Notes: a model not told the origin generated them from the sequence alone. Shown: positions 46,601 to 51,914, counted from the stretch's first letter. The stretch: 64,000 nucleotides of DNA from Nocardioides gansuensis (GCF_003076135.1 NZ_QDGZ01000012.1:48507-112506), one strand, 5' to 3'. Program-made: numbers and translations.

Positions 46601-48595
46601 GCGGGCAGTGTTGTTCAGGAAGAGCGACCCGCGCACGATGATGGCGTTGTCCGGGGCGTTCGCGAGCCCGCCGCCGATGACCCCGCTGTTCCCCCGGATG
46701 GTCGAGTCGATCAGGCGGAAGTGGCCACTCGCGGTGTTGTAGATCCCGCCGCCCGCTGCCTTGGCCCGGTTGCCCGAGACCAGCACGCGCCGGAAGGTGA
46801 CCTCGGTGGCGCTGTTCTCCAGGCCGCCGCCGTCGTACGCGCGGTTGTCCTTAATGATTGTGTCCACGACGTCGACGTCGCCCATGTTGTTGAGGCTGAG
46901 GGCGCCGCCCTCCTCGGTCGCCGAGTTGCCCTCGAAGGTCGAGCCCCGGATGGTGAGTGGGCCTCCGTCGGTTTGCAGGGCGCCGCCGCCGGCGACGTCG
47001 TCGCTCAGCGTGCCGTCGTCCTCGACGACCGGCACGCCGGCCTTGTTGTTCGTGAAGGTCGAGTCGAGGATCGTCTGCAGACGCTCGCTGCTGGTCCAGA
47101 CGCCGCCGCCCTCACCGTTCGACTCGTTCTCGGTCACGGTGACGCGGGTCAGCGTCATGTTCGACCGCCCCCCGCTGGCGATGGCCGCGCCGTGGTCTGA
47201 GGAGTGGTTTCTCCCGAACGTCGTGTCAGTCACGGTGAGCTGGCCGTCACCGTCGCTGTAGAGACCGCCGCCGCTCTCGGCGGTGTTCTCGAAGACCTGT
47301 GAGCCCTTCACCGTGAACGAGCCGCGCAGGCCGTGCTGGGAGACGTGTCCGCCGCTGTAGAGGCCGGCGCCGTTCGCGGCCTGATTCTTGGAGACGGTGC
47401 TACCCGAGACAGTGACCGTGCCGCCCTCGGTGTACAGGCCGGCCCCGCTTGCCGACGTGCGGTTCTGGGTGATCGTCGAGTTCGTGACCTCGACGATGCT
47501 GTCCCCGAGGCTGAGGATGCCCGCCCCATCCGCCTCCGACGCGTTGAGCGAGATCGTGGAGTCGGAGATCTTCAGCGTGCCGACCTTCTGCCAGCCGGCC
47601 TGGTTCGCGATGGCACTCGCCGCGATCGGGTAGTCCGACGGGTCGACGAGGACGAAGGACTCCGGGTCGAGCGGGTCGGGCTTGATCGGGCCAGGGTTCA
47701 GGGTGACGACGCTGCCGTCGGAGATCGTGATCGTGCCGCCTGACACGTTGTTGATCGCGCCACCACTCCCGCCGGCCGAGCCGTTGCCCGTGAAGGTCGA
47801 GCCCTTGATCTCGACGCGGCCGTGCGGGAGCAGGTCGAGGTTCGGTGGCTCTGTCGTCCACACGTAGTCATTGAGGTCGGCGTGGTTGAGGCCACCTCCA
47901 GCCTTCTCGGCGTAGTTGTCCACCACCTTGACGCCGTCGAGGGTCAGCTTGCCGAGCGACCAGTTCTGGATGGCGCCGCCCTCCTCGGGGCTGAATCCGT
48001 TCTGGAGGGTCACGTTCCTGAACGTGACATCGCCGGCCCCGGGGTGGATCTCGAAGAGGCGGTCGAGACCACGGGCGACGAGGGGCGCGTCCGGGAGCGG
48101 CGTGCCGCCGTCGATGATCGCGTCGCCGAGATATCCCGGCGCCTTCTCGATGATGACCGGGTCGAGGATCTCGAAGTCGCCGACGTTGGCGGCGTTCTCG
48201 TTGATGGGTGCGATCTCGATGGGATAGGTGCCGGGGAGGATCTGGATCAGGTCTGGACCGGGATTGGCGTTCGCCTCCTGGACCGCCGCGCGGAGCGAAC
48301 AGTCACCGATGGTCGCCTTGCACACTCCGTCGCCGGCGTTGGAGTCGTTGGCGTCGACAGTGCTGTTGACGACCAGGCTGGTGGAAAGCGCCTGAGCCGC
48401 CGTGCCGATCGCGACCACGGCGCCGGACGCGATGACCCCCGACGCGATGACCAGGGCGAGCAGGCACATCAGGACGCGACGACTGCCGCGACGCGCGCGG
48501 TGGTGCCAGTGCGTTCCGAGCCGCCCACGCCCTCGTCGGTGCACGTCGGGTCTCGACGTCAGAGTCTGCCGAGATGAACTGCCAGATCCGTGCAT
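28673..48595 (-). CDS. Giant (6640-aa) secreted multidomain surface protein
   Basis: One open frame of 19.9 kb. ATG 48595 is chosen because GAGGAG lies 10 nt upstream; an in-frame start at 48688 is possible. Approximate residues: 42-70 hydrophobic export signal after an Arg-rich start; 76-870 parallel beta-helix opening with a CSLRAAVQEANAN (CSLREA-like) motif; two Ig-like repeats; 1109-1296 DNRLRE/CBM96-like module; NosD-like beta-helices at 1309-1736, 2138-2561 and 2758-3149 separated by Ig-like repeats; a long stalk of Ig-like repeats (about 37 in total) interrupted by two beta domains near 4179-4302 and 5370-5482; DNRLRE modules at 6123-6286 and 6470-6640. No sortase motif or C-terminal membrane segment is present. 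Probably a polysaccharide-binding adhesin or wall-attached fibre. Confidence 0.88.
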   Translation of the reverse strand: MHGSGSSSRQTLTSRPDVHRRGRGRLGTHWHHRARRGSRRVLMCLLALVIASGVIASGAVVAIGTAAQALSTSLVVNSTVDANDSNAGDGVCKATIGDCSLRAAVQEANANPGPDLIQILPGTYPIEIAPINENAANVGDFEILDPVIIEKAPGYLGDAIIDGGTPLPDAPLVARGLDRLFEIHPGAGDVTFRNVTLQNGFSPEEGGAIQNWSLGKLTLDGVKVVDNYAEKAGGGLNHADLNDYVWTTEPPNLDLLPHGRVEIKGSTFTGNGSAGGSGGAINNVSGGTITISDGSVVTLNPGPIKPDPLDPESFVLVDPSDYPIAASAIANQAGWQKVGTLKISDSTISLNASEADGAGILSLGDSIVEVTNSTITQNRTSASGAGLYTEGGTVTVSGSTVSKNQAANGAGLYSGGHVSQHGLRGSFTVKGSQVFENTAESGGGLYSDGDGQLTVTDTTFGRNHSSDHGAAIASGGRSNMTLTRVTVTENESNGEGGGVWTSSERLQTILDSTFTNNKAGVPVVEDDGTLSDDVAGGGALQTDGGPLTIRGSTFEGNSATEEGGALSLNNMGDVDVVDTIIKDNRAYDGGGLENSATEVTFRRVLVSGNRAKAAGGGIYNTASGHFRLIDSTIRGNSGVIGGGLANAPDNAIIVRGSLFLNNTARIGFTDEGELDDNAGKGGGIMSFADGDSLFENTTISGNKAGTAGGGLFHDADGELRLVHMTIWRNSAPAGGAVGVVESDFVPPVPPSAISSVIMKNSIVGGSLEGGSCDWYVRSEGGNLETGARNTCFLAVTAENAESPVELGVRDRRGDPQLEAIADNGGPTLTHALRYGSLAIDSSAPPCSVVDQRGIERPQNGRCDAGAFEYVGEPPANDNEPPETEFNYPEDGPFQDGLETMAFRFRGTDNQTAAEELNFECRFLEIDLVEEQEPTAPWEPVPPEFMWNGCSSPWSVPLPEEGLFRFEVRAIDRADNIDPTPVSQLISGVGMTPPDTLIVEAPGLTPGQTVPPVPTTTPTTNSRSALFSFRAVSDFTPSQFAEYECRLDSRDPDMWLECFNPTMFSDLATGLHTFEVRALANEAAGPDPTPARYTWRVGPDPDDPGGTPISCDEANITLTANADGWADQVNPLENYWVHTELTVASDATIPDTGPTEHRNARAFFRFPLQSDAPDCELVSATLRLHSGSHTEGRTLVAVPLAETWKESTLTWVNQPDQVAGAVGATTGAGEGYREFDVKAHVEAIFAGEMPNFGWAVKDHQESDPEGGDQSFISREQPQDPPEITLPELELRFEAADTPPPPPREEPGAPEVVTCGQVITESTKLAADVTGCLGEGIAIGAPNIVLDLNGHTVKSGLLLEAGQEDNLLPGIRNGYPNVEIRNGTVTNYGYGVLLGPGSVHSDVHHMTLTRNALTGVQLFDADNGRLGSTVRDNVFDSNGETGLQLMSGTEGSLIENNYFISNGMSIHLFDSHRNVIRDNTISGIILDPALDSDAGIVVENGSRDNVLEDNDISDTGDAGIKIHQGSHGNRVLGGVLVRNGDAGVIAEGSDRIEIDGVLAHQQSDGGVVLGDSSNSVVKNSDLRYNPSGVDASGTNNLVVENNDVSNSLQTGIALGDGVNMVVRNNIANRTGGAGISVDAGAFDTLGNAVGGALVEGNTANENAESGIAVAVAKHTIRNNTANNNSNYGIDAGEEPVQGEPLDPNRNIDGGGNRAVGNHSDGVTPGLPDAVQCVGVVCATGDPGPVTPADLASPQTTLTSVPPAVTGNETAIFEFTANDGPNGDPLTAMRFECRLDAPADPPLPPEEPDPEPPDPNQPPEVPEPPEGEFWAECSSPKTYLSLEPAVDHHFEVRAVDQAGNFDLTPAEYTWRIEPGVEEDGTEECGPGETLGVDCTVAGVAPDTRITAAPGELITDVAGTRYDTTNRAATFKFNGIDNRTAGYNLTFECRTHYDEFNDHLTPADMPSEAVLPFEPCVSPEQYSDLRYGGHIFEVRSIDLGGNRDVTPASHTWWIHPPPPDTTPPDTKMISGPDPTTVQTRATFTFSGTDNQTPTEELAFQCRLDGAMGGGQPAWTTCTSPYTVNGLTPAHHVLQVRAVDLAGNVDDVNGHVDDPNAPDALDPSDGVPAAYEWTVGTTPVTKTVFCGQKITQSIIVNNNLGDCLGHGLIVGADKITIDLNGKTIDGKSIGSAILNNGFDSVTIKNGRLTDFDYGVILNNGAKLNIVEGVTVDLTQDAAIALGHGTFPEDPALAPSEPVPGFQSGVDDNILRSNTLVSNRRGVWLLNGAKNNVVRGNLIGSSSDDSIWIERARENLVEGNSIQVSSGAGVLLEGAVDNTIQDNSVVDVGVGILVGATTMAPTGIESTGNRVAGNHISDSAGPALEIDHSSQNELIDNVATLVSSDAIDLYHGNDNLIKGNEVSGNKGGVSLKNSSGNMIEGNDASDSEATGITLQSQSFSNTLVNNVSSDNVGGGIYIGDETPAGQGTLVQGNTTNGNKGMGIQASKPSHIFKDNIAFDNGSWGINVGDPSGGKSNIDGGGNVAQGNDGPLGVDLKPQQCYNINCTDGLGGGDQISPNTSILETPLNPSTESVAVFRFTGADNSSPVTFQCRFESTLESDWQACTSPTRYNNLVNDTYTFEVRAVDFSGNTDPTPASYTWAVALGDFKASIDSTPDKVTVDTSATFEFSANRDNGVTFRCLRVDAGADLTGLWATAPACTSPKTYTGLTPGDHEFWVRATDAASNFDTKMYAWTVGPTPVADRVTCGQILTRSTRLLNDLVDCGGHGLIVGAPGITIDLDGHVVDGLGLDAGILNNGHDDVTITNGLVTQFLYGVQLNPGTARNVVHGLRVEGNDEAGIALSDADQGTDGNTIRDNSIVANEIGVALYTGTRHAVIRDNTLAANLGEGAIVLEFASENLIEGNQIGQSGASGVSVLGGGSNTVTDNVLKDNGGIGIMAGDDLLQSNDNLIQRNTIRGGQGGVLVAGDGNAILNNDAIGTTGPGVSVELATDTLVKGNDFSGSAGGIVVGEATGTIVEANNASGTLGSGIEIGEFSLDSVVRDNTASGNGGDGIAITESSVLNRGTLVENNTTDANGGDGIYVEGAGHTIKGNVAQLNGGWGIYSVGAVDGGGNFAAGNMEPDQCLGVACEIGTVPGAPDTWIVSGPADWDTGTAGIQSGSRNASFTYMGADESSPITDLVFECRLDSTNALAWEDCDYPAEYLNLSPGEHTLDIRAVDLLGQGLADPTPASFTWTYVPLPTGVAPEVILDVVPDDIEPGTPGVQTWLLDAIFTFHANEPDVTFQCKVDANGYEPCGFEAATFMNQGAFEWALMEHEVGPHTFSVRAIDFEGNVGAPTTFTWELMGVNMVFTDGPGFTPASGGPQGEPATGGPTASTSAEITFEANVGDVQFWCRFDSLDPGDYFPCESPFRVGPAFAGDTAFPDALLPGDHVLEVYGESELFGSAAELEPAIYEWEVVDTVDTLPPDTTIERAPVAADLSSTVFEFSGIDDLTPEFLLTFECQVTNGTAPPNDNEWVACTSPFNLLDVYSYADPQMQLTEHTFWVRAVDTSEPEFPDPTQPEFEGNVDPTPASFTWTPVADTRAAVVNITGGPADGTTVGMEPEPYTFSGQDNATPQLALEFECAAFLTAAGIGSAEWASCESPVGGGYDISGLEPGDYTVAVRAIDLAGNIGLAATRTVTVTAAPVVTFLTGPDGRLDPISGEPDGASGTENAIFTFESDQPGSTFECSVDGSDFLPCGGTTLPANGAAWVVENGEHQFAVRATNPEGILGEETVYEWLVNLAPDTAEPSSQFVTGPENGTLDTVGTFTFKGTDNRTPMLDLSFECALDSATSWNSCTSPEQFSDLARGSHTLRLRAVDAAGNIESTPAEYTWIVAPPPVVTLLSGPGVEQEESTDTTATFTFSADVSPVTFHCWLDGKFNPHAPGDPSQPAPCDPAGQTYTDLGVGDHLFAVRAVDQYGNLGAWEDSEFRITPSEARITSAPANGTSTTATFEFTSEPADPGAVFYCSLDDRPFGTCESPKTYNNLSPGEHTFQVQTLYTGLDWAGQPFEHDPIPAVHTWTVQDFTPPETTIDFGPAATTLSTSAYLQVSSNDQTATIECTLTGPTGPQQADCEPGVVTELTDLVPGDYTFTAVATDPSGNVDPSPATYQWTIGTPDGPPNTPVGDHVKVNLGDVRVTYFSVETAGTTTADRIGGGPSLPEGYGGASARIYDINTTALHTEPVTVCIEYDPASFNGATSLRLLNFDGTEWLDVTTLHNPFSTPARVCSNIAENFGLFAIARASSGMAPETSILSGPEGPLGPEGFPTSTSGSATFEFWTDQENAITQCSIDGDPYFYCESPLTIGPLDAGDHEFLVQGINEFGWTDLTPASYEWEVIGPDVTPPTTLITSGPPDGSSTPNFISMFEFSGTDDMTPAIELDFECTLDGEAIGGCETPEEIEVLTPGEHTLVVQAIDAAGNIDPVGATRTWTVVDMSGPDTEVLTGPEQETAETSATFTFEGVELLDGTPVTQFECALDQGEFAACTSPYEIAGPLGGGVHIFHVRAVDPDGNRDISPAFYEWQIVGPEDTTAPDTFITTFPNPANSGPDVTFGFASDEPVETFECSWGSGPAPAAPTSWEECEAVWLLESLGSGQHWLWVRAIDAALAPNVDPTPAGKDRGFGPNDTEPFVWTTTGEPETIIDSGPADPTGSYTATFDFHSDQPGATFQCSVNGSPYVGCSTGYQAGPFLPGEAGAPEEHEFEVRAVNQYRNAAGEQVVDLTPAVYRWTVQDVTAPETHFLGATEIGPEQFLEPGLRFTFRGDDDLASSFELEYECAFTNTSAGDPVVWEGCGEPAADDTFFHEIAYADLTEGEYTFQVRALDIAGNHDQTPAPEPAYEFVVEGEPETSILSITPDMGVDLETTDTSVTFTFSGTGGSFLCALDTTTFSECTSPRTYTDVPYGEHLFQVMAVGELGTPDSTPAEFEWVSGTDVPPDVTITNAPPATGGTATTGAIEFGSTDPQATFLCTLDGGAERPCTSPFDYTDLPAGEQNQHTFTVTATRADLLPSVALLEATHEWVIADEAAPETTLLAKPANPSDNEVEFRFTGSDNGTIPANLTFECRLDGGDWAGCSSPHTIPGLTGGEHTFEARATDETLLTDPEPASFTWSVIAPPLTTVTNEAPVGTAIPEGEISTSATGELSFFDQPGSTYECRLDAVDPDVDPFEPCTSPYAYDLSNGEHVFEVRARTLPLDGQRMTESPAARYTWTIDAADTTAPATKLQLGPAATTTSTSATFLFSGTDNLTAPAALTFECSLDGAGFTGCQSGDVYEGLAVGEHTLEVRASDTAVPPNVDATPVTYHWTIEAPGADNTPTGTNVEVSVGGARLTFAEVTAAGFSSVSGLTPIQAPDLPNGYAAGSALLYDVSTTATFVGDVTVCLPYESLSGAHVLHFNGEWVDVTREQQDGLVCGVVSSLSPFAVAEASAEVAPDTTISQAPADPTIQSTGDGAEVQFQFASTIDTVEHPATFECRLDAGAWSSCATPYRFNALFGEHTLRVRAMTDAGVLDATPAVYTWTVLARPVTTIESGPADQAPATPDIENEGRTAEFVFSSDQSASTFECRLTGETTGTAWQPCASPQRYENLALGEHTFEVQAIKGGNASFLPAQFEWEVADLTAPVVTIDEGPTGTVDARSARFAFSTDEPATFECSLDGAPFGACQSGVQYTGLDRGPHTFDVRAADLSEGENASEPVRRSWTVADLTAPSITFSEKPAATTPGTTAQFAFSTSDNWGGAVTTQCRLDGAAYSPCASPTSYADLSATQHTFDVKATDSAGNARTASHTWTVEDVVDPEARITNVTTGSLVVEFTGSDDHTAPADLSFECRVDGNAYSACTSPKTYTDADLAAMSPGEHRFDVRAIDEAGNVGPADSRTFTVADTKAPNTTITGQPAATTTNTTATFTFTGSDDGTAPAGLTFECALDDGAFATCTNEKTYSGLAVGTHTFRVRATDAAGNVDGSPASHTWQVQEPAPTPDTTAPETTISANPPASTTETNASFAFTGTDNQTPGAGLTFECKLDAGSYAACTSPRAYTGLAIGSHTFSVRAKDAAGNVDGSPASHSWTVQSTTVNCGPQQTLTANADAWIDSGSTSSNKGSDSILKVMSKSGGNLRALVRFNLPAMPEGCSVKSATLRLNAKAAAGGRTLQAFQLGGSWTEGGVTWANQPATTGAAVTTSSGTGYREWSVAGMVQGMYTAGNHGFLVRDASENQDAEQQFTSREDSTNRPQLVLTFGAGAPPNGVPETQLTGNPLAATSSASATFTFTGTDDTTPASGLRFECQLDTSAWTVCASPRSYSSLATGSHTFRVRAVDSGGAVDPQPAVFTWTIDQTEPETIITSGPTSSTSTSASFAFQSPETGSTFECKLDSALYAACTSPKDYANLAVGQHTFSVRAIDAAGNVDRTPASQLWTIQPGGDPVNCGPAQTRTSVADAWIDQSSPSSNKGGDSILKLMSKSGANLRALVRFDLPTIPAGCVLDTARLRLYASSSSSSQRTLEAYRLGAAWTEGSVTWANAPVTAGAAATTTSGTGYREWGVATLVQGMYSSGANHGFLIKDATEGQDAEQQLHAREKGDNVPQLVLTFRPAP
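29200..45990 (-). repeat. Ig-like repeat array in the giant protein (about 37 copies)
   Basis: Each ~80-95-residue unit has the pattern TxI..xP.....ATFxFxG, then FECxLDG, CTSPxxY, GxHTFxVRAxD, AGNxDPTPAxYTW. The Cys of FEC and the Cys of CTSP are almost always both present, so each unit can form one disulfide. The array is interrupted by beta-helices and other modules; the limits given are those of the outermost units. Copies are diverged, not tandem duplicates of recent origin. Confidence 0.8.
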
Positions 48596-48670
48596 CGCGC
48601 CACATCTCCTCGAGGCGGCAGCCGGCGCCGCCGTGAGTCCCGAGCAAACGCCCCTGGCGCACCGGTGCGC

Positions 48671-48709
48671 ATGACGTCGCGGAGTCATCTGGCGTGCAGA
48701 TGCCTGAAC
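48671..48709 (-). promoter_or_regulatory. Dyad/promoter element of the giant gene (degenerate copy)
   Basis: In gene sense: GTTCA, 5 nt, CTGCAC (48694-48709), then 17 nt and CGTCAT (48671-48676). It differs from the other sites only in the right arm. The dyad lies 99 bp upstream of the start codon, the same distance as at 51876 for the paralogous gene. A -35/-10-like layout is inferred. Confidence 0.5.
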
Positions 48710-48926
48710 GCTCCCGGGTCAGGTGCCGTCGGGGGACAGGTGTCGGAGCTGGACCCGTCCGGGGAGTCCCGTGCTGAACCGCGCAGCGGTGGTTGGCGGG
48801 ACGTGCCCGGCGGATGGCGACTGCATGCTCGTGTGCTCGTGCGGTTGTCCGACCTCGTTCCAGACTTCGCGCGCCGCATGTACGGTCTGCTGCGCCAAGT
48901 CAGCCAACGCAGGGGGCGTCGTGATC

Positions 48927-48965
48927 ATGACACTGGCGCCTCACTCGGCGTTCAAAGCGCTGAAC
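48927..48965 (-). promoter_or_regulatory. GTTCA-N5-TTGAAC dyad with downstream TGTCAT
   Basis: A perfect dyad at 48950-48965 is followed in minus sense after exactly 17 nt by TGTCAT (48927-48932). It lies in the gap between the regulator gene at 48974 and the giant gene, 355 bp before the latter's start. The 378-bp gap 48596-48973 holds this, the degenerate copy at 48671-48709, and no gene I can support. Confidence 0.6.
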
Positions 48966-48973
48966 GCAGAGGA

Positions 48974-49663
48974 CTAGTCTCGGGATCCGCGGTCAGGGGG
49001 AGGGGTGGCGCGGTCGCCCGACTGGGCCCGCAGCAGCGCGATCGCCTCGTTCCGGGAGCTCACGCGGAGCTTCCTCATCGCGTCGGAGATGTGGCGTCGG
49101 ACGGTTATGGGTTGAACGAACAGCCGCGAAGCGATCTCGGCGGTCACGCAGCCGCTGGCGAGCAGCTGCAGTACCTCGGTCTCCCGGTCGGTGAAGCTCA
49201 CCTCGTGTCCTTCGGAGTTGACCACGCGCGCAGAGCGGCCCTTCCGCCGCAGCTCGTCGACGACCAGGGCGGTGAGGTCGCCGTCGAGGACAGCCTGCCC
49301 CTCGATGGCGGCGCGGACGGCGGGCGCGATGGCCGAGGGGGAGATGTCTTTGACCAGGTAGCCGGCGGCGCCGCCCCTGAGGGCGTCGAACAGGTCGTCC
49401 GAGCTCTCCGAGACGGTGAGCATGATGCACTTGCAGGTCGGGTTACTTCTGAGGATCTCCCGGACCGCCCACAACCCGCTGCCCGGCATGGCGATGTCGA
49501 GCAGGCACGCGTCGGGATGCTCCTGTCGGGCAAGTTCCACAGCGGCGTATGCGGTCTTCGCCTCGCCGACCACCTGGCAGCCGCCGAGCTCGAGCGCCTC
49601 CCGGACGGCCGCGCGGATAGGGTGGTGATCGTCGGCGATGACCACGCGTGGCAAATCGCTCAC
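48974..49663 (-). CDS. NarL/LuxR-family response regulator (TCS 2)
   Basis: 229 aa. Receiver domain: acidic residues in VVIADDHH, phospho-acceptor Asp56 in CLLDIAMPG, Lys in GYLVKDIS. A LuxR-type helix-turn-helix follows (FTDRETEVLQLLASG, IASRLFVQPITVRRHI). The start is GTG 49663, with GGAGGT 9 nt upstream, and it overlaps the kinase stop as GTGA. The short C-terminal tail is rich in Arg, Asp and Pro. It is the gene nearest the start of the giant surface-protein gene, on the same strand, and is the natural candidate regulator for it. The DNA-binding site is unknown; the shared dyads in this region are candidates. Confidence 0.9.
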   Translation of the reverse strand: MSDLPRVVIADDHHPIRAAVREALELGGCQVVGEAKTAYAAVELARQEHPDACLLDIAMPGSGLWAVREILRSNPTCKCIMLTVSESSDDLFDALRGGAAGYLVKDISPSAIAPAVRAAIEGQAVLDGDLTALVVDELRRKGRSARVVNSEGHEVSFTDRETEVLQLLASGCVTAEIASRLFVQPITVRRHISDAMRKLRVSSRNEAIALLRAQSGDRATPPPDRGSRD

Positions 49664-51111
49664 GGCAGCTGCACCTCCAGCGCGGTCCCGTTGCCGTCGC
49701 CCGACTGGACGCTCACCCGTCCGTTGACCCCTTCGGCCGACTCGTGGATGCTGGCCAGCACTGAGGAAGCGGATGCACCTGGGTCCTGGTCGAACCCGGA
49801 ACCGTAATCGGCTATGCGGAGTCCGACGGAGCCGTTGTCCCACAGGTCGATGCGCACCTGGTCCGCTCCGCCGGTTCGCGCGGCGTTGCTGACGGCCTCG
49901 AGGGTGATCTTGACCAGGGCTGACCGCACGTCAGGGGACACGACGATCGATCGGTCCAGGTCGAGCTCGAGGCGTACACCGGTGCGCCGCGCGACGACGC
50001 CAGCTGCGACCTCAATGGCAGCAGCGAGCGTCTCGTCGACCGGACCCGACAACTGCTTGATGGCACTCCGCGACTGGTCGAGCGCCCGGTCGACCGAGTC
50101 CTGGATCCGACGAACAGCCTGGCCGGCTCTCTCGGGGTCGCGCGCGCTGGTGATCGTGCGGGTCTGCGCTGCGATGAAGGCGAGCTCCTGGGCGACGGTG
50201 TCGTGCATCTCGCGGGCGATGCGACGGCGTTCGCCGTACAGCGCGGAGTCGACCAGCGCGGCCTCGGCCGCTCGGATCTCGTGTACCGCACCGACCAGCA
50301 GCACCGCCACTGCCGCGAGGAAGAAGTAGTCGCCGAGGTAGAGGAGCTCGGTGAAGTGGGATGGCACCAGCGCGTAGTTGGTGTAGGAGACCGCCAGCAG
50401 GACGCTGGCGATACCAAGCCACCCCGTCAGGGCGTCCTGGCGCCGGCGCGCGGACCTGCTGAACAACAGGCCGGCGGCTACACAGCAGCAGGCGGCCATG
50501 GCCTCACCGACGGAAAGCGTCGGGTGCTCATTCAAGAAGGTGAGCTCCTCGGGCGTGGTCGGCCTGGTGCGGAAGGCGTCGGGCAACACGTCCCGGAGGA
50601 GCCAGGCAAGGGACATGGAGATGCCGATGACGCAGCCCGTCGTCACCAACGTCCGGACCACGGCCAGTCGGGGCCTGGCGAGCGGCTCGTCGGGCAGCCA
50701 GGCCGCAAGGAACAGCAGGGCGGCACCGATGAGCCCGATCGAGGTCGTCGCCCAGGTGGCGAAGCGACTGGTGGACAATGAGTCGAAGCCGGCTGTGAAC
50801 AAGGCGGACACAAGGTTGTCGAAGGCGAGCGCGCACAGGGCGGCGAAGAGCATCAGGTGCCCCCGGGTCGGCAATCGTCGAACCCGTTCCCACACGACGG
50901 CGGCCACCAGGATGAGCACCATGGCAGCAGCTAGCTCGACCTGCCCCTCGTGGAGGTCGTCGAGGGTCACCACGCCGATCGCGTGGCGGTCCTCGCCCAG
51001 GGAGGGCGAAAGGCGCGCGACTGTGATCGCCGCGGTGACCACGAGGCCAAGACCGGCGGCGAGAGAAATCAAGAGTTTCGATCCCGCCGAGTCGGGGCCC
51101 TTCGTGGGCAT
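49660..51111 (-). CDS. Membrane sensor histidine kinase, NarL-partner type (TCS 2)
   Basis: 483 aa from ATG 51111 (MPTKGPDSAGSKLL). Longer in-frame starts exist, but the upstream part lacks coding character and contains a dyad element. The N-terminal ~280 residues hold about seven hydrophobic segments. His303 in RRRIAREMHDTVAQEL is the phospho-acceptor of a HisKA_3 domain. The ATPase domain has ITLEAVSNAARTGG and IADYGSGFD. It is a paralogue of the kinase at 26370-27797, including the membrane motif PSHFTELLYLGDY. The stop overlaps the regulator start by 4 nt. It faces the giant gene from the right, mirroring TCS 1 on the left. Confidence 0.88.
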   Translation of the reverse strand: MPTKGPDSAGSKLLISLAAGLGLVVTAAITVARLSPSLGEDRHAIGVVTLDDLHEGQVELAAAMVLILVAAVVWERVRRLPTRGHLMLFAALCALAFDNLVSALFTAGFDSLSTSRFATWATTSIGLIGAALLFLAAWLPDEPLARPRLAVVRTLVTTGCVIGISMSLAWLLRDVLPDAFRTRPTTPEELTFLNEHPTLSVGEAMAACCCVAAGLLFSRSARRRQDALTGWLGIASVLLAVSYTNYALVPSHFTELLYLGDYFFLAAVAVLLVGAVHEIRAAEAALVDSALYGERRRIAREMHDTVAQELAFIAAQTRTITSARDPERAGQAVRRIQDSVDRALDQSRSAIKQLSGPVDETLAAAIEVAAGVVARRTGVRLELDLDRSIVVSPDVRSALVKITLEAVSNAARTGGADQVRIDLWDNGSVGLRIADYGSGFDQDPGASASSVLASIHESAEGVNGRVSVQSGDGNGTALEVQLP

Positions 51112-51219
51112 GCGTCGAGGGTAGATCGGAGGTCGGGTGTCGACCACCAGAACGCCCATCTTCGTTCGGCAGCGGTCGTCGGAGCCATGGCTGCGTTGTC
51201 CGGCATGCAGGTCGCGAGT

Positions 51220-51235
51220 GTTCAAGGACTTGAAC
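51220..51235. promoter_or_regulatory. GTTCAAG-GA-CTTGAAC dyad between kinase gene and pseudogene
   Basis: A perfect 7+2+7 palindrome in the divergent gap. It is 109 bp upstream of the kinase start (minus) and 102 bp upstream of the decayed DNRLRE gene (plus). In plus sense the 17 nt after TTGAAC resemble those at the giant gene's site (GCCxGATGAC). The -10 position reads GGCCAT, a poor match. Confidence 0.55.
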
Positions 51236-51336
51236 GCCCGATGACCCGCTGGGGCCATTGCGGGGGAGAGCGCTGCGCGGTGTCCGTTCACCAGCGGGTT
51301 CTGTCCCTCATCGCCACGGCGGGGACGCAAGCATGA

Positions 51337-51690
51337 GTGACCGTTGGGCCCGGCGCGGACCTCGTCACCGTGGCCGACGCCTGGGCCGACGAGAGCAGCC
51401 CGGCGTCGAACCTGGAGAGCAACTCGATCCTCAAAGTGGGCTCACGGGGACCGAACGAAAACTTCCGAGTTCTGGTGTGCCTCCTGACACCCGAAGTCGC
51501 CCCTGCCGGTTGTGTCCTGCGGACCGTGACGCTTCGCGTGTACGCCGCCGCGCCCGGGGAGGGCCGGACCCTGCTCGTGGTGTGACAAGCCGTGGCGAGT
51601 GGAGGATCACCGCGCAGGTCGTCGCGGGGTTGCTCACGGCTGCCTTGTGCGGAACGCAATCGAGGGCGACAGCGGGCAGCAGGAGCTCTG
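51337..51690 (+). pseudogene. Decayed DNRLRE-module paralogue
   Basis: The first 82 codons (VADAWADESSPASNLESNSI, then VLRTVTLRVYAAAPGEGRTL) copy the first DNRLRE module of the intact gene that starts at 51992. A TGA at 51583-51585 then stops the frame. Similarity resumes in another frame (EWRITAQVVAG), then after a shift in a third (HGCLVRNAIEGDSGQQEL, matching HGFLIRDAAENDSGEQSF). The signal peptide is missing. So it is a broken duplicate of the downstream gene with its upstream dyad still visible. The remainder of the gap to 51992 holds only the intact gene's promoter region. Confidence 0.78.
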
Positions 51691-51875
51691 CAGACCTGAG
51701 ACGAGCGATGTCTCCCGGTCGGGAGAGAACCTCCCGTGGACCCACGAGCCGGTCCGGCGCGCGCCGCCGCGGGGTCTCCGACGGGAGTCGAAGATCTGGG
51801 GAGTCACCCGTCGTCGGCTGCACGCAGAGAGGCAGGCCAGTCAGTGCCACGCCGACAGCGCATGGAGGTGATCGT

Positions 51876-51914
51876 GTTCAGAGAGTTGAACGGCGGATCA
51901 CGCACTCGTGTCAT
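51876..51914 (+). promoter_or_regulatory. GTTCA-N5-TTGAAC dyad plus TGTCAT, promoter of the 985-aa gene
   Basis: The dyad is at 51876-51891; TGTCAT follows after exactly 17 nt at 51909-51914. The dyad ends 101 bp before the ATG at 51992. Spacing and both boxes equal those of the site at 48927-48965. Confidence 0.62.

Noticed and set aside
48719..48928. 69-aa minus-strand frame before the giant gene
   Set aside because: Its start codon overlaps the TGTCAT box, there is no ribosome site and the product has no recognisable character.
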